Below the pieces are notes generated by a model. It saw only the letters and a program-made list of their open reading frames with translations. It was not told where the DNA came from and made no database searches. Position numbers and translations under genes: made by a program. Below are positions 49,963-60,680 of a DNA stretch of 64,000 bases, in pieces. Source of the DNA: Sphingobacterium sp. (GTDB lineage Bacteria > Bacteroidota > Bacteroidia > Sphingobacteriales > Sphingobacteriaceae); NCBI GenBank assembly GCA_031286695.1, contig JAITTY010000006.1, positions 186,001-250,000 on the forward strand, given 5' to 3'. Position 1 is the stretch's first letter. The number at the start of each line of letters is the position of its first letter.

Positions 49963-52900
49963 CTATAAGGGAATAAAGGTGTTTGCCTCTTTATTTTTTT
50001 GAAACTCACTTGGAGTTACACCAAACGCTGCTTTAAAGCAGGTCGCGAAATAACGTGGATCTGAAAAACCAGTCTCAAAAGCCACTTCACTCACTGAGAT
50101 GGACCGATCTTTTTCCATAATTTGACAAGCATGTTTTAGGCGTATGTTTTTAATAAATTCGCTGGGAGATACATTCAATAAAACTTTTGTCTTTCGATAT
50201 AATGTTGACTTGGACAAGCCTAGTATATCTCCAAGTTTGACTACATCAAATTGATCGTCCGAAAGATGTTGCTGGATAACCTGAATCATCTTGTGCACAA
50301 ACTTTTCATCCAATGGCGTGTGATCAAGTGTTGCTATATTAATCTGTGTATTATTTTGGAAAACGAGTTGACGGCAGCGTTTATTGATGATGAAGCTTTG
50401 GATTTTGGCTTCTAGGACTTTAATCTCAAAGGGCTTGCTAATATAACCATCGGCACCTGCTTGATAGCATTCAATACGATCTTCAATGCTATTTTTGGCC
50501 GTTAAGAGCAAAATGGGAATATGGTTGAGCTCTGCGTTTGATTTTATGGTTCTACAAAAATTGAGACCATCGAGTTCGGGCATCATAATATCACTTACAA
50601 TAATATCAATTTCTGTATTTTCGAGTACTTCCAATCCCTGAAGACCATTATTTGCGATATGGACCTGATAATTGTGGGCTAAAATTCTAGCCATGGTTGC
50701 ACGAAGCTCTTCATTATCTTCCACTAAAAGTAGGTTAAGTCTGGGCTGTAATATATTTTTTGATAGAGGCTGATCGACGGCATTAGACTCAATAATGGTC
50801 GCTTTAATTTCTTCGGTAAAAGGTTGTTCCATCACGTCTATTCCTTTCTTACAGTAGTATTGTTTATCTACTGGAATGGTGATCTGAAACATACTTCCGA
50901 TACTTCTTTGACTCTCCACATGGATTACACCATAATGAGCCTCTATCAGTTGTTTCGTTACCGAAAGTCCAATACCATTACTTTCAAGATGTTTTGTAGA
51001 ATTATTGGTGTAGAAGGCGGTAAAAATTTTATCGACGTCTTCGGGGTATATTCCTACGCCATTATCACGAACATAAATGAAGAGTCTATTGGAATCTATT
51101 CCTTCTTCTACATGATAAGAAAGCGTAACCTTTCCACTTTGCTCGGTATATTTAAATGCATTTGATAGGAGATTGAAAAGAATTTTGTCGATTTTGTCGA
51201 TGTCATAGAAAAGGATTTCGGGACAGTCTCCATGTTGAATTTCAAAATCGATGTTTTTCTTTTTGGCAATTGGACCAAAATGCATGGCTCCCAATTGAGT
51301 AACAAAAGAGGGGAAATTGGATGCACTGATTTGTAGCTTCATGCCGTTGTTTTCCATTCTTCTGAAATCTAAGATTTGTTGGAGCAACCGTTTTAGACGG
51401 CTTAGATTAAGGCGCATTTTATCAAATTGTTCCAAATTATTTTTCGTAGTCATCTGAACATCATCAACTAAACAGGATATAATAGTTAGCGGCGTGAGCA
51501 AATCGTGTGAAATATTGGTAAAATAACTGAGTTTGGACTGTGTTAGCTCCTTAGTCTTTTCTTTTTCAATTTGGGCAATTTTTAGATCACCGCTCAATTT
51601 TAAACGCTTAAAAGAATAATTTATAAAAAAGAAGACAATCCCACCGAAAACACATGCGTATAAAAAGTAAGCTAAATTGCTTTCGTAGAATGAAGGTTTC
51701 TTTATGATTTCAATTTGAGTAAAAGTTGTACTCCACTTATTGTACAAGTCCGTCGATTTGACTAAAAATCTATAGCTCCCTTTGCTTAAATTGTTATATG
51801 TCGCAAAGATGCGATCTCGAGGGGCGTAGATCCATTCTTTGTCAACACCTTCTAATTTATAAGCATAACGAATTTTTCCTTCCTGCGTAAAAGGCAGGGT
51901 GGAGAAGGATATTTCAATGTTTTGATCTTGGGGATTCAGCGTCAATTTAGGGGGGACATCACTGAATATTCCCGGTTTTGATTCTAGGATAATGGACTTA
52001 TTATTAATTTTTATGTCCGAAATAAGAACTTTTTCTTTGAAATTAGGTAAAATGCTATGGTCATTGAGCTGAACTATACCGTTGTAACCACCAAAATAAA
52101 TTGTATTGGAGGTTTTATCCACGGCAAAGGCCCGCTTTGAAAACATGTTGACCTGAAGGCTGTCGGAAGCAGAAAATTCACTGATGTTCTTGTTAGAGTT
52201 GCTAATCTTGTATAAATTACGCGTAGTAGATAACCAAGTATAACGATCAAGACAGATAACATCTAGAAGCTGGTTTTTCTCAAATAATGTATTATTTGCG
52301 ATTTCTGATACTTTTTGGTTAGCGACCTGATAGTTCAACAGTCTATTATCTTTCGTACCAATCCATAAATTGCCATTATGATCAATATCCATTGTTTCAA
52401 TCTGGTCGCTTTTTAAGCCCGGAGTCTCTTTACCAATATGAGCTAGTATGGACTGGAAATTATGGTTATCGATACAATAGATTCCATTTTCTTTGGTTGC
52501 AATCCAAATATGGTTTTGATTGCCCTGTGCAATAGCTACTGGTTGATCCTTTATTTGGGGAATAATTGTGATGTTTTCCGATTCCGACCTTTTCAGGAGC
52601 AGACCCTGTGTTGTTGCGATCCAAAGCCGATTTTCTTTATCTGTAAAGAAAAAAGAGGGTATCCCCCGATGGTCGACATGTTGGGTTAAATCTATCTTCC
52701 GTAAGAATTTGATATTATTGTTTGTCTTTTGAAAGACATTAATTGACGGTTCATACGCTGAACCTACCCAAAGTTCTTGTCTAAAATCTGTGGCGCAAGT
52801 AACCGCACGTATAGAAATCAAGTCCCTAAAATTGGAATTACTATATGTATTTAACTGATTTGTTTTTGTGGAGAGACTACCAAATCCAAACCTTTCGAGA

Positions 52901-54027
52901 TTAAACCATAAGATGCCATTAGGATCTCGATAAAGCATATTTAGGTTTGGAGCGATACTGTACAATGTTTTGATTTTTTTGAAACTATAGTTTTTAACAA
53001 TTGGTTTATCAAAAGTAAACATCGATACTCCTTTCCCTCCGACGGCTAGCCATAAGGTGCCGTTTTTATCTTGATAAATATCGTTGAAGATATTCGTCGT
53101 ATTATTGAAGTGGTTAGAAAGGTCGATTTCTTGCAATTGACCATTTTTGTACTGAAGTGTTGATATGCCTGAGAAAGAGAGAATCCAAATATAATGACGG
53201 CTCTGATCCTGAATGATATTGTAAAAAAGATCTTCTTTACCTACATGACGGCGTTTGTTTTTGATTTCAATTTCCGTATATGGATTGTTTGGCTCTTTTG
53301 GATTGAACAAATATATTCCATCACCCCAAGTACATATCCACAATTGTCCGTGATCATCTTCCATGAGTTTGAAGGGACTGTTGCGCTGGCCCAGTCTAGG
53401 GTAGGCGTGAAGTGTTTTGTTCTCCGGACTGAGTTTGAATAAGCCAGATCCCCAGACACCGATCCAAATCTGCGCTTGGCTATCTTGAAATATTGTATTA
53501 ATCGTTTTGCCTCGCATGGTACTGTTCAGGATATATAAACTTTGGGCTTCTGTCAGAGGTTGTAAATCACTGTTATAAATAAAAATACCATTATCTGTGC
53601 CGATCCAAAGTCGTTTTGAATGGTCAACCATCAATGCATTGACACGGACGGTTGCTACACGTGGATCGTTTAGGGGGAATACTTTATAGTTACGCTTATC
53701 TAATACGTAGACACCTTTCTCACCGCCCAAAATCAGTTTATTTTCTAGTTCTATAAGCGTCCGGATCGCTTGCTGGGAGGTCACTTTTCCGGTAGCATCC
53801 TTTAGTTTAAAATTCAGGATATTATAGGCATCATAGCGGCTTAATCCCTGTGTGGATGCAAACCAGATGTAGCCTTCTTGATCCTGAATAGTCTGATTGA
53901 TCGTTAGAGAGGGAAGCTCATAATTTTTTGTCACAGGGTTGAGTCCCATTTGTTGGCTAAAGACAAAAGTTACTAGGGATAGAGATAGATATAAAAATGT
54001 AATAATCTGCTTAATACTTGCATTCAT
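49963..54027 (-). CDS. Hybrid two-component system regulator (HTCS) of the PUL
   Basis: A 1354-aa protein with a signal or anchor (LYLSLSLVTFVFSQ). Repeated propeller blades of the two-component-regulator type (about residues 40-700, e.g. DQEGYIWFASTQGLSRYD, DHSKRLWIGTDNGIFIY) form the periplasmic sensor. A Y_Y_Y-like domain and one membrane helix follow. The kinase has the H-box SYFTNISHDLLTPLTII (His near 841) and an ATPase with GIGLSVTKQLIEAHYG. A receiver (Asp near 1146 in IIVSDIMMPELDG, Lys in YISKPF) and a C-terminal AraC HTH follow. It should sense a glycan fragment and activate the divergent operon. The ATG at 54027 is used; a GTG at 54048 is less likely. Confidence 0.96.
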   Translation of the reverse strand: MNASIKQIITFLYLSLSLVTFVFSQQMGLNPVTKNYELPSLTINQTIQDQEGYIWFASTQGLSRYDAYNILNFKLKDATGKVTSQQAIRTLIELENKLILGGEKGVYVLDKRNYKVFPLNDPRVATVRVNALMVDHSKRLWIGTDNGIFIYNSDLQPLTEAQSLYILNSTMRGKTINTIFQDSQAQIWIGVWGSGLFKLSPENKTLHAYPRLGQRNSPFKLMEDDHGQLWICTWGDGIYLFNPKEPNNPYTEIEIKNKRRHVGKEDLFYNIIQDQSRHYIWILSFSGISTLQYKNGQLQEIDLSNHFNNTTNIFNDIYQDKNGTLWLAVGGKGVSMFTFDKPIVKNYSFKKIKTLYSIAPNLNMLYRDPNGILWFNLERFGFGSLSTKTNQLNTYSNSNFRDLISIRAVTCATDFRQELWVGSAYEPSINVFQKTNNNIKFLRKIDLTQHVDHRGIPSFFFTDKENRLWIATTQGLLLKRSESENITIIPQIKDQPVAIAQGNQNHIWIATKENGIYCIDNHNFQSILAHIGKETPGLKSDQIETMDIDHNGNLWIGTKDNRLLNYQVANQKVSEIANNTLFEKNQLLDVICLDRYTWLSTTRNLYKISNSNKNISEFSASDSLQVNMFSKRAFAVDKTSNTIYFGGYNGIVQLNDHSILPNFKEKVLISDIKINNKSIILESKPGIFSDVPPKLTLNPQDQNIEISFSTLPFTQEGKIRYAYKLEGVDKEWIYAPRDRIFATYNNLSKGSYRFLVKSTDLYNKWSTTFTQIEIIKKPSFYESNLAYFLYACVFGGIVFFFINYSFKRLKLSGDLKIAQIEKEKTKELTQSKLSYFTNISHDLLTPLTIISCLVDDVQMTTKNNLEQFDKMRLNLSRLKRLLQQILDFRRMENNGMKLQISASNFPSFVTQLGAMHFGPIAKKKNIDFEIQHGDCPEILFYDIDKIDKILFNLLSNAFKYTEQSGKVTLSYHVEEGIDSNRLFIYVRDNGVGIYPEDVDKIFTAFYTNNSTKHLESNGIGLSVTKQLIEAHYGVIHVESQRSIGSMFQITIPVDKQYYCKKGIDVMEQPFTEEIKATIIESNAVDQPLSKNILQPRLNLLLVEDNEELRATMARILAHNYQVHIANNGLQGLEVLENTEIDIIVSDIMMPELDGLNFCRTIKSNAELNHIPILLLTAKNSIEDRIECYQAGADGYISKPFEIKVLEAKIQSFIINKRCRQLVFQNNTQINIATLDHTPLDEKFVHKMIQVIQQHLSDDQFDVVKLGDILGLSKSTLYRKTKVLLNVSPSEFIKNIRLKHACQIMEKDRSISVSEVAFETGFSDPRYFATCFKAAFGVTPSEFQKNKEANTFIPL

Positions 54028-54304
54028 CTTAATAATTTTTAATTCCACCTGTCCAATCCAGTTTAGGTAAATTTCTTATCCCAGTAACGGGTTCCGTGCT
54101 CCATCTCTTAGGAGGTAACCCTGCTGCGGTGTAATTGTGCTTCAATAATATCCGTATCGTATCGCGAAAAGAAAGAGACCAACTGAATATTTTTAGGTTT
54201 ATATTGATTAAAGATACAAATGTTTTTTTAAATAAGTGTATATTGTACGCTTATTTGAAATAGAGCTCTTAAACACGATAGATGGACCTCCTAGACCTAA
54301 ATTG

Positions 54305-54317
54305 ATCCCATTTTGGG
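54305..54317. promoter_or_regulatory. HTCS-operator candidate, copy 1
   Basis: ATCCCATTTTGGG, a 13-bp element with an inner CCCA-TTT-TGGG dyad. It lies about 45 bp upstream of the TAGTTTTG -7 box, a position suited to an activator. A second copy follows 68 bp downstream. Confidence 0.4.
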
Positions 54318-54361
54318 TCATGATTAGTCTTTATTCAAACATCTTCCATATTGATTTGAAG

Positions 54362-54385
54362 TAGTTTTGTTTATCCCGGTTTGGG
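54362..54385 (+). promoter_or_regulatory. -7 box and second copy of the ATCCC-N2-TTTGGG motif
   Basis: TAGTTTTG (54362-54369) matches TAnnTTTG; the expected start site is about 54376. ATCCCGGTTTGGG (54373-54385) is the second copy of the motif and overlaps that start. No good TTTG -33 element is visible, which is typical of activator-dependent PUL promoters. Confidence 0.4.
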
Positions 54386-54410
54386 AATCAAAAATTATAA
54401 ATCTTAAGAC

Positions 54411-55526
54411 ATGCGTATCAATTTTATTTTATGCCTATTGTTTATCGGACATTTCTCTTTTGGACAGAAACTGAAAAAAGAAGTTGTCCTTTCTCAACTT
54501 AAAAGTGCAAACCGGTATTGGCAATCGAATCACAAGCCCGAGGTTTGGGCATTTTGGGATCAGGCGGCCTACCATACTGGAAATATGGAATTCTATAAGA
54601 TTTCCAGGTCGAAAAGTGATCTGAAATATTCTGAAGATTGGGCAAAGTTCAATGGTTGGAAAGGCGCTAAATCAACCGACAAGCGACATTGGAGATATAG
54701 CTATGGTGAAACGGATGATTATGTTCTTTTTGGAGATTGGCAGATTTGTTTCCAGACCTATATTGATCTTTATAATCTATCGCCAAGTCCAGAAAAGATA
54801 GCCCGGGCCAAAGAAGTTATGGACTATCAGATCCATTCACCTCATACTGATTATTGGTGGTGGGCTGATGGTCTTTACATGGTCATGCCTGTCATGACCA
54901 AAATGTACAAATTGACCCAAGATCCACTTTATCTGGATAAGATGTATACCTATTTGTGCTACGCGGATAGTATGATGTTCGATAAGACGGATAAGTTATA
55001 CTATCGTGATGCAAAATATGTTTATCCGAAACACAAAAGCCTTCACGGCAAAAAGGATTTTTGGGCGCGAGGTGACGGCTGGGTGTTCGCAGCCTTGGCG
55101 AAAGTTCTTCAAGATCTACCCAAGCAGGATAAACATTACGATTATTATCATCAAAGATTCAAAGAAATGGCGGTTGCGATCATAAGCTGCCAGCAGGACG
55201 AAGGGTTCTGGACACGGAGCATGTTGGATCCGGATCATGCACCCGGGAGGGAAACTAGCGGGACCGCATTCTTTACTTATGGTTTACTTTGGGGAATCAA
55301 CGAAAATATACTCATTGATCCGAAGTTTTCCCAGGCAGCGCTTAAAGGCTGGCATTACTTGAGTGAAGTTTCGCTACAAGATGACGGCAGAATCGGATAT
55401 GTACAACCTATCGGTGAGAAAGCTATTCCCGGACAGGTAGTTGATGCCAATTCTACCGCTCCATTTGGTGTAGGCGCATTCTTATTGGCGGGTACAGAAA
55501 TGTATCGTTATCTGAATGAAAAATAA
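54411..55526 (+). CDS. GH88/GH105 unsaturated uronyl hydrolase
   Basis: The 371-aa protein has a signal peptide (CLLFIGHFSFGQ) and the alpha/alpha-barrel of GH88/GH105. The segment YWWWADGLYMVMPVM carries Asp153, the probable catalytic residue. Further motifs are YYRDAKYVYPKHK, FWARGDGWVFAALAKVL and GRETSGTAFFTYGLLWGI. Family members remove 4,5-unsaturated uronic acid from oligosaccharides produced by polysaccharide lyases. It is the first gene of the four-gene enzyme operon, 8 bp before the next. A rhamnogalacturonyl or glucuronyl substrate is possible; the sequence does not decide. Confidence 0.93.
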   Translation: MRINFILCLLFIGHFSFGQKLKKEVVLSQLKSANRYWQSNHKPEVWAFWDQAAYHTGNMEFYKISRSKSDLKYSEDWAKFNGWKGAKSTDKRHWRYSYGETDDYVLFGDWQICFQTYIDLYNLSPSPEKIARAKEVMDYQIHSPHTDYWWWADGLYMVMPVMTKMYKLTQDPLYLDKMYTYLCYADSMMFDKTDKLYYRDAKYVYPKHKSLHGKKDFWARGDGWVFAALAKVLQDLPKQDKHYDYYHQRFKEMAVAIISCQQDEGFWTRSMLDPDHAPGRETSGTAFFTYGLLWGINENILIDPKFSQAALKGWHYLSEVSLQDDGRIGYVQPIGEKAIPGQVVDANSTAPFGVGAFLLAGTEMYRYLNEK

Positions 55527-55534
55527 AATAGACT

Positions 55535-56782
55535 ATGAAAATTAAGATGCGAATTATACCTTTTTTCCTATTGCTGTTGGCGGTTCAATTTGTCCGTGGG
55601 CAAATTGTAAAGCAGAAATCTACTGGTAATAAGGAGACCGGAAGGACTTTTTGGCTTCAAGAAATGGACCGTATGTTGCGTCCGGTTTTGCGGAGTTTGG
55701 CGCATGATAGCCTGCGATTAAACATGCCTCAGATGACATCAAATCGTGTGGATAACAGGGAGCATCGTATAAAGGTGCAATATGTTGAGGTATTGGGACG
55801 AGCATTGTCAGGTATAGCCCCTTGGCTTTCACTGAATGGTGGTTCTGTGGCTGAAAGAAAGCTACGTGATCAATATAGAACTTGGACAATTCAAGCACTT
55901 AAAAATGCGTTGGATAGTAATGCAAGGGATTTTATGCGTTTTGATCTCGGGGGGCAACAGCTTGTGGATGCCTCCTTTATTGCTTTAGGCTTTATGCGAA
56001 GTCCGTGGCTGTGGGATCACCTTGATCAGCAAACCAGAAAGAATTTGATTGCATCGATAAAGATTACGCGGCAATTTCGTCCCGCATATTCAAATTGGTT
56101 GCTTTTCTCGGCGATGAACGAAGTGTTCTTAGCCAAATATTCGGAGGATTGGGATGCAATGCGCGTCGACTACGCCTTGCAACAACTGGAGCAATGGTAT
56201 GTTGGTGATGGTATGTATATGGATGGTCCACAGTATGCTTTCGATTATTATAATAGTTATGTTATTCATCCTTTTTTGGCGGGTATCATGGATTTGATCC
56301 AATTGAAAACCCAGAACTATGATAACATGTTTGCGAAAATCAAACTTCGAAACGAACGCTATGCTATTATTCAAGAGCGGCTGATCAATGCCGACGGTAG
56401 TTTTCCTCCGACAGGAAGATCTGTAATTTATCGGGCTGCGACCTTCCATCATTTGGCAGACATGGCATTTAAGAAGCGGCTTCCAAGAGAACTGACAAAC
56501 GGGCAGGTGCGTGGTGCCCTGTCTGCTGTATTAAAAAAAACAACAGAGAATCCAAGTACTTATCAAAATGGCTGGTTGACATTAGGCATGTACGGCAGTC
56601 AACCTGGTCTCGCCGACTCTTATAACAATCAGGGAAGTCCTTACCTCTGTTCGGTGATTTTTTTGCCTTTGGGGCTACCGGATGATGATCCTTTCTGGAC
56701 AAGTGAAGTTACTGACTGGAGTGCCAAACGTATCTGGTCAGGACAGGATTGGAACTCAGACCATAGTAAGGGCATTCACTAA
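55535..56782 (+). CDS. DUF2264 protein, putative glycoside hydrolase
   Basis: The 415-aa protein has a signal peptide (FFLLLLAVQFVRGQ). The DUF2264 domain shows NREHRIKVQYVEVLGRALSGIAPWLSL, WLLFSAMNEVFLAKYSEDWD, VGDGMYMDGPQYAFDYYNSYVIHPFLAG, and PPTGRSVIYRAATFHHLADMAF. I recall DUF2264 relatives assigned to family GH154, with glucuronidase activity in one studied Bacteroides protein; that link is from memory. Located second in the operon, 8 bp after the GH88/GH105 gene. A second DUF2264 gene lies at 58176. Confidence 0.9.
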   Translation: MKIKMRIIPFFLLLLAVQFVRGQIVKQKSTGNKETGRTFWLQEMDRMLRPVLRSLAHDSLRLNMPQMTSNRVDNREHRIKVQYVEVLGRALSGIAPWLSLNGGSVAERKLRDQYRTWTIQALKNALDSNARDFMRFDLGGQQLVDASFIALGFMRSPWLWDHLDQQTRKNLIASIKITRQFRPAYSNWLLFSAMNEVFLAKYSEDWDAMRVDYALQQLEQWYVGDGMYMDGPQYAFDYYNSYVIHPFLAGIMDLIQLKTQNYDNMFAKIKLRNERYAIIQERLINADGSFPPTGRSVIYRAATFHHLADMAFKKRLPRELTNGQVRGALSAVLKKTTENPSTYQNGWLTLGMYGSQPGLADSYNNQGSPYLCSVIFLPLGLPDDDPFWTSEVTDWSAKRIWSGQDWNSDHSKGIH

Positions 56783-56824
56783 TACAGCATCGATGAAACG
56801 AGGTGGGCTCAATTTAAAAAATGA

Positions 56825-58171
56825 ATGAAAAGATATCTTAGTCAAATATTAAGAATAGGGATGCTCTATTGTACATCCCTATTATTTCTCTGTCAGGTGC
56901 AGGGACAAAAAATTAAGGAAACAATAGCTGGGAGCGGATGGGCAAAGAATACGGTTAATACGGCTGTATTTCGCAAGAATTCCTTAACAAGCGACCGTAA
57001 ATATCAGTATATAGCTTATTATGACGACGAGGGATATGTCGTCTTAGGTCGACGTCTGCTATCGGGGAAGGCTTGGCAGCTACGCCGTACCGCTTATACC
57101 GGCAATGCCAAAGATGCACACAATGTTATCAGCATCATGGTGGATAAGGCTGGATATCTTCACGTATGCTGGGATCAGCATAACAGTCGATTGAGGTATG
57201 CACGTTCTCTTCATCCAAACAGCCTCGTTCTTGGTTACGAGCAGTTTATAGTAGGTCGAGATGAGACACTAGTGACTTACCCCGAATTTTTAAAACTCCC
57301 CAATGGCCAGCTGTTATTTCTATATCGAGACGGGGGATCGGGCAACGGCAATCTCGTGGTGAATAGCTATGATATGAAACAGCAGCAATGGAAACGTATT
57401 CATAGCAACTTGATTGATGGTGAAGGAAAGAGAAATGCGTATTGGCAAAGTTATGTCGATCATCAGGGAACGATACATCTATCCTGGGTCTGGCGTGAAA
57501 ACCCGGATGTGGCAAGCAATCATGATATGGCTTATGCCTGCTCAAAAGATGGCGGATTAACCTGGGAGAACAGCAATGGAACGAGATATAATCTGCCGAT
57601 AAATGCCTCTACCGTAGAATATGCGGCTCGTATCCCACAGCAGCACGAACTGATTAATCAGACATCGATTGCTGCTGACGACAAGGGAAATCCTTTTATA
57701 GCAAGCTATTGGCGTGATCCAGGATCTCAGATTCCGCAGTATAAAGTTATTTATTTGCAGGATGGGGAATGGAAAGTCCGATCTTTTGATTTTAGAAAGA
57801 CCCCATTTAGCTTAAGTGGTGGTGGAACAAAAGAGATTCCTATTGCTAGACCGCAGATATTGGTCCGGGGCAAAGACAATAGAACTGCCTTAACGCTGAT
57901 CTTTCGGGACCAGGAACGGGGATATCGACCATCGATTCTGACCTTGCGGGGGATGCAGCAAGAGGCAACTGACCTTGTTGATCTTTGTGATGAATCTGTG
58001 GGATCTTGGGAACCTACTTACGATACTGAGCTTTGGCAAAAAAAACGCAAGATAGCACTATTCGTACAGGCTACGGTGCAAAAAGATGGCGAAGGATTAA
58101 CCGAAACAGCTCCAACAGCCGTTAAAGTGCTGGAGTGGCGCGATAAAACTAGAAAAAAACGGAGAAATTAA
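56825..58171 (+). CDS. BNR-repeat beta-propeller protein (BNR_4 type)
   Basis: The 448-aa protein has a signal peptide ([14 protein letters not shown]) and seven-bladed propeller-like repeats with BNR-type segments ([71 protein letters not shown]). This pattern is shared by several uronic-acid-active families, such as PL24/PL25/PL42-type lyases and GH145-type rhamnosidases. The family cannot be fixed by eye. The conserved HNVISI and CWDQHNS segments lie where ligands are bound in such propellers. Third gene of the operon; 42 bp from the gene before and 4 bp before the second DUF2264 gene. Confidence 0.88.
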   Translation: MKRYLSQILRIGMLYCTSLLFLCQVQGQKIKETIAGSGWAKNTVNTAVFRKNSLTSDRKYQYIAYYDDEGYVVLGRRLLSGKAWQLRRTAYTGNAKDAHNVISIMVDKAGYLHVCWDQHNSRLRYARSLHPNSLVLGYEQFIVGRDETLVTYPEFLKLPNGQLLFLYRDGGSGNGNLVVNSYDMKQQQWKRIHSNLIDGEGKRNAYWQSYVDHQGTIHLSWVWRENPDVASNHDMAYACSKDGGLTWENSNGTRYNLPINASTVEYAARIPQQHELINQTSIAADDKGNPFIASYWRDPGSQIPQYKVIYLQDGEWKVRSFDFRKTPFSLSGGGTKEIPIARPQILVRGKDNRTALTLIFRDQERGYRPSILTLRGMQQEATDLVDLCDESVGSWEPTYDTELWQKKRKIALFVQATVQKDGEGLTETAPTAVKVLEWRDKTRKKRRN

Positions 58172-58175
58172 AAAT

Positions 58176-60185
58176 ATGAAAATAAGACAGCGAATGCCTC
58201 GAATTTTGATGCTAGTTTGGCTTTTTGTTATGTTCGGAACGGTTGTACGGGCGCAGAAAAAAGCGGTTTTTGAGCTGAAAAATCCAGATTTTAAAAGAAG
58301 CCCTTATACTGGTCTGACACGCCAGCATTGGTTGGATGCGGCATCCTATTTGTTAGAGGGCGCTTTTTCGAAAGTTCAGGATCTTAATAGTCCCATGTTA
58401 TTTGCCAAGCAGCCTGGACGGAGCTATCCCAGAGATGGGGTGCACAACGAAACGGAACGATTAGAGGGGCTGTGCCGCACGCTTTTCATAGCTGTCCCCC
58501 TTTTAAAGGAAAATGCTGACTATAAGATTCGAGATATTCGTGTGGCGGATTATTATCGGCATCAACTGGAATGTCTATTGAATGAGAGTTCTGAAAGTTA
58601 TATCGCCCCACTTCCCACAGATGGAGGACCAAGTCAAAAGCTGGTGGAATTTGGTGGTTTAGCTGTCGCACTGATGGCCGCTCCGGAAGTACTGTGGGAT
58701 CCTTTGCCGGAACATACCAAAAATGCACTCGCACAGACCATGCTAAGTTATGGCAATGGACCAACAATAGAGATGAATTGGCGCTTTTTCAATATTATGA
58801 TTCTAAGTTTTTTTAAAAGTAGAGGCTATGCTGTTCGAGAAGATTATCTCAGGAATCTGTTAGAAAAATGCTTAAAGGACTATCATGGCGATGGTTGGTA
58901 TAATGACAGTCCATATTATGATTACTACAGTATGTGGGCTTTTCAGCTCTATGGGACACTATGGGCAAATTACTATGGCGCGACAATGTATCCTGAACTT
59001 GCCATTCAATTTAAAGCAAATCTACATGACGTTGTTAAAAGCTATCCTTATTTATTCAGCCGCAATGGCGAAATGATTATGTGGGGGCGTAGTATTTCTT
59101 ATCGTATGGGGGCCGCTGTACCCTTTCCGTTATTGGGGTTATTGGGTGATCCGTCCATTAATTATGGTTGGATGCGAAGAATTGCATCCGGCACGCTGTT
59201 ACAGTTTTTAGAAAACCCCGATTTTCTTTCAGATGGTGTCCCAAATCTTGGTTTTTATGGTGCTTTTGATCCTGCAGTACAGGAGTATAGCTGCCGGGGA
59301 AGCGCATACTGGTTAGGAAAGTTTTTTCTAGGTCTTTTAGTTCCTAAAAGTAGTAGGTTTTGGACGGCACCGGAAAATTTAGGTGCGTGGGATAATCAAA
59401 TTCCTGAAGCGAAGACATTAAATACCTATGTTAAAGGTGCTGAAATCCTCATAACTGATTATGATAAGATCGGCGCCTCTGAAATTCGCTCTTGGAACTC
59501 AAGCGAGAAAGTAGGCTATTACCAAGGAACAGAAAATTATAATAAGCTGTCCTATAGCAGTGCATTTCCTTGGCAGGCCGATGGAAAGAACGGAGAAATT
59601 TCGATGAATTACACCTTTCAAAACGGTTTGAAGAAATGGGAATCACTTCGTATTTATCAATTTAAAGGTTATGAGCGGGGAATATATCGTCGTTTAGCAA
59701 CCTTAGCCTCGGACACGACGGTGCATTTGGCCTTATCGGAGATGACATTGGCAGATGGATTTTTGAGATGTGATCAAGTCCTTTCCGACAAACCGTTGGT
59801 CTTTCGTTTAGGACACTACGCCCTTCCAAAATGGAAAGATAAGCCCATTCATACGCATAAACTTCAGTATAAAGGACAGGAGGCGATGATTTTAGACAAT
59901 GGTGAGTACCAATTGGCTATGGTGCGGCTAATGGGCTGGCAGGGAATAGAAAGCGTAAGTTGTTATGGGCTTCATCCTGTAGCCGAGGAGAGTGCTGTGT
60001 TGAACTGTTTTGTCAGAGAGGGGAGACCGCGAGAACAATGGTATGTCACTTTGCAGCTGTGGAAAAAGTCAGGGGAAAAATGGGCAAATGAAGAGCTGTT
60101 TCCACAATTGAAAGCGACGGATAAGAAAGTGGAGATCCGGTGGCAAAATGGAGAAAGACAAGTGTTTGATACCTTGATAAAATAA
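58176..60185 (+). CDS. DUF2264 protein with extended C-terminus
   Basis: The 669-aa protein has a signal peptide ([17 protein letters not shown]). The DUF2264 domain (about residues 20-420) shows [80 protein letters not shown] and [19 protein letters not shown]. An added beta-rich C-terminal domain (about 430-669) follows. It is longer than the paralogue at 55535 and less similar than a recent duplicate would be. The two may act on different linkages. Last gene of the operon before the terminator at 60206. Confidence 0.9.
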   Translation: MKIRQRMPRILMLVWLFVMFGTVVRAQKKAVFELKNPDFKRSPYTGLTRQHWLDAASYLLEGAFSKVQDLNSPMLFAKQPGRSYPRDGVHNETERLEGLCRTLFIAVPLLKENADYKIRDIRVADYYRHQLECLLNESSESYIAPLPTDGGPSQKLVEFGGLAVALMAAPEVLWDPLPEHTKNALAQTMLSYGNGPTIEMNWRFFNIMILSFFKSRGYAVREDYLRNLLEKCLKDYHGDGWYNDSPYYDYYSMWAFQLYGTLWANYYGATMYPELAIQFKANLHDVVKSYPYLFSRNGEMIMWGRSISYRMGAAVPFPLLGLLGDPSINYGWMRRIASGTLLQFLENPDFLSDGVPNLGFYGAFDPAVQEYSCRGSAYWLGKFFLGLLVPKSSRFWTAPENLGAWDNQIPEAKTLNTYVKGAEILITDYDKIGASEIRSWNSSEKVGYYQGTENYNKLSYSSAFPWQADGKNGEISMNYTFQNGLKKWESLRIYQFKGYERGIYRRLATLASDTTVHLALSEMTLADGFLRCDQVLSDKPLVFRLGHYALPKWKDKPIHTHKLQYKGQEAMILDNGEYQLAMVRLMGWQGIESVSCYGLHPVAEESAVLNCFVREGRPREQWYVTLQLWKKSGEKWANEELFPQLKATDKKVEIRWQNGERQVFDTLIK

Positions 60186-60205
60186 GTACTGCTTTGATGT
60201 CAGGG

Positions 60206-60245
60206 AGGGGCAGTCCAGAATTGGACTGCCCCTTTGTTATTTAAT
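60206..60245 (+). terminator. Strong terminator of the PUL enzyme operon
   Basis: A perfect 12-bp stem AGGGGCAGTCCA (60206-60217) / TGGACTGCCCCT (60222-60233) with a 4-base loop, followed by TTGTTATTTAATTTTA. It lies 21 bases after the second DUF2264 stop. Confidence 0.9.
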
Positions 60246-60458
60246 TTTAAAGGTACTCTTCTACGGTTTTATTTCAATTAGCTGTGACTCACAAGGCTTG
60301 AATCTTCTTTTTCGAGTCTTTACTGAAGGTTCAATCGTGAGCAATAGTACAGCGTCAATAGAATCTCAAAAAGGTTCGATAACGGCTTTTTTCGGTGTTT
60401 TGAAGCAAATTTCAACTCAATTGAACTAAAATTAAACACACTGATTTCACTTCAGAGC

Positions 60459-60466
60459 TACTTTTG
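60459..60466 (+). promoter_or_regulatory. Putative -7 box for susCD
   Basis: TACTTTTG matches TAnnTTTG in the spacer between the enzyme terminator and susC. No convincing TTTG element is present at about -33, so it is weak on its own. Confidence 0.35.
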
Positions 60467-60680
60467 TCCTAAGTCTAACGGTACTGTCTGACGAAATTAT
60501 TTGCTTGTTTACACGGAAAATGTGCGCGCTATTCTCCAGTAAAACAAGAACACCAATTATAAACAACAAGCTATGAATCCAAATTGAGAAGAATATCCAA
60601 TGGACATTCTGGCATTGCTAGGTTGATTCCAGAAATATTTAGAAAATAATATTCTAACCAAATCAATTATTAAATAAACT

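Larger units (their letters stand above)
54049..54410. other. Divergent PUL spacer of 362 bp
   Basis: It holds no gene. It carries the promoters of the HTCS and the enzyme operon and two copies of an ATCCC-N2-TTTGGG motif (54305-54317 and 54373-54385), plus a candidate -7 box TAGTTTTG (54362-54369). Confidence 0.6.
60186..60680. other. Gene-free spacer of 495 bp upstream of susC
   Basis: After the enzyme-operon terminator it holds no supported gene. A TAnnTTTG match (TACTTTTG, 60459-60466) may be the susC -7 box. The leader to the ATG would be about 210 bases, long enough for RNA-level control. I see no copy of the ATCCC-N2-TTTGGG motif here. Confidence 0.55.

Noticed and set aside
54061..54130. 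Possible third copy of the PUL motif (ATCCCAGTAACGGG)
   Set aside because: The TTTGGG half is not matched, so similarity is only in ATCCC.
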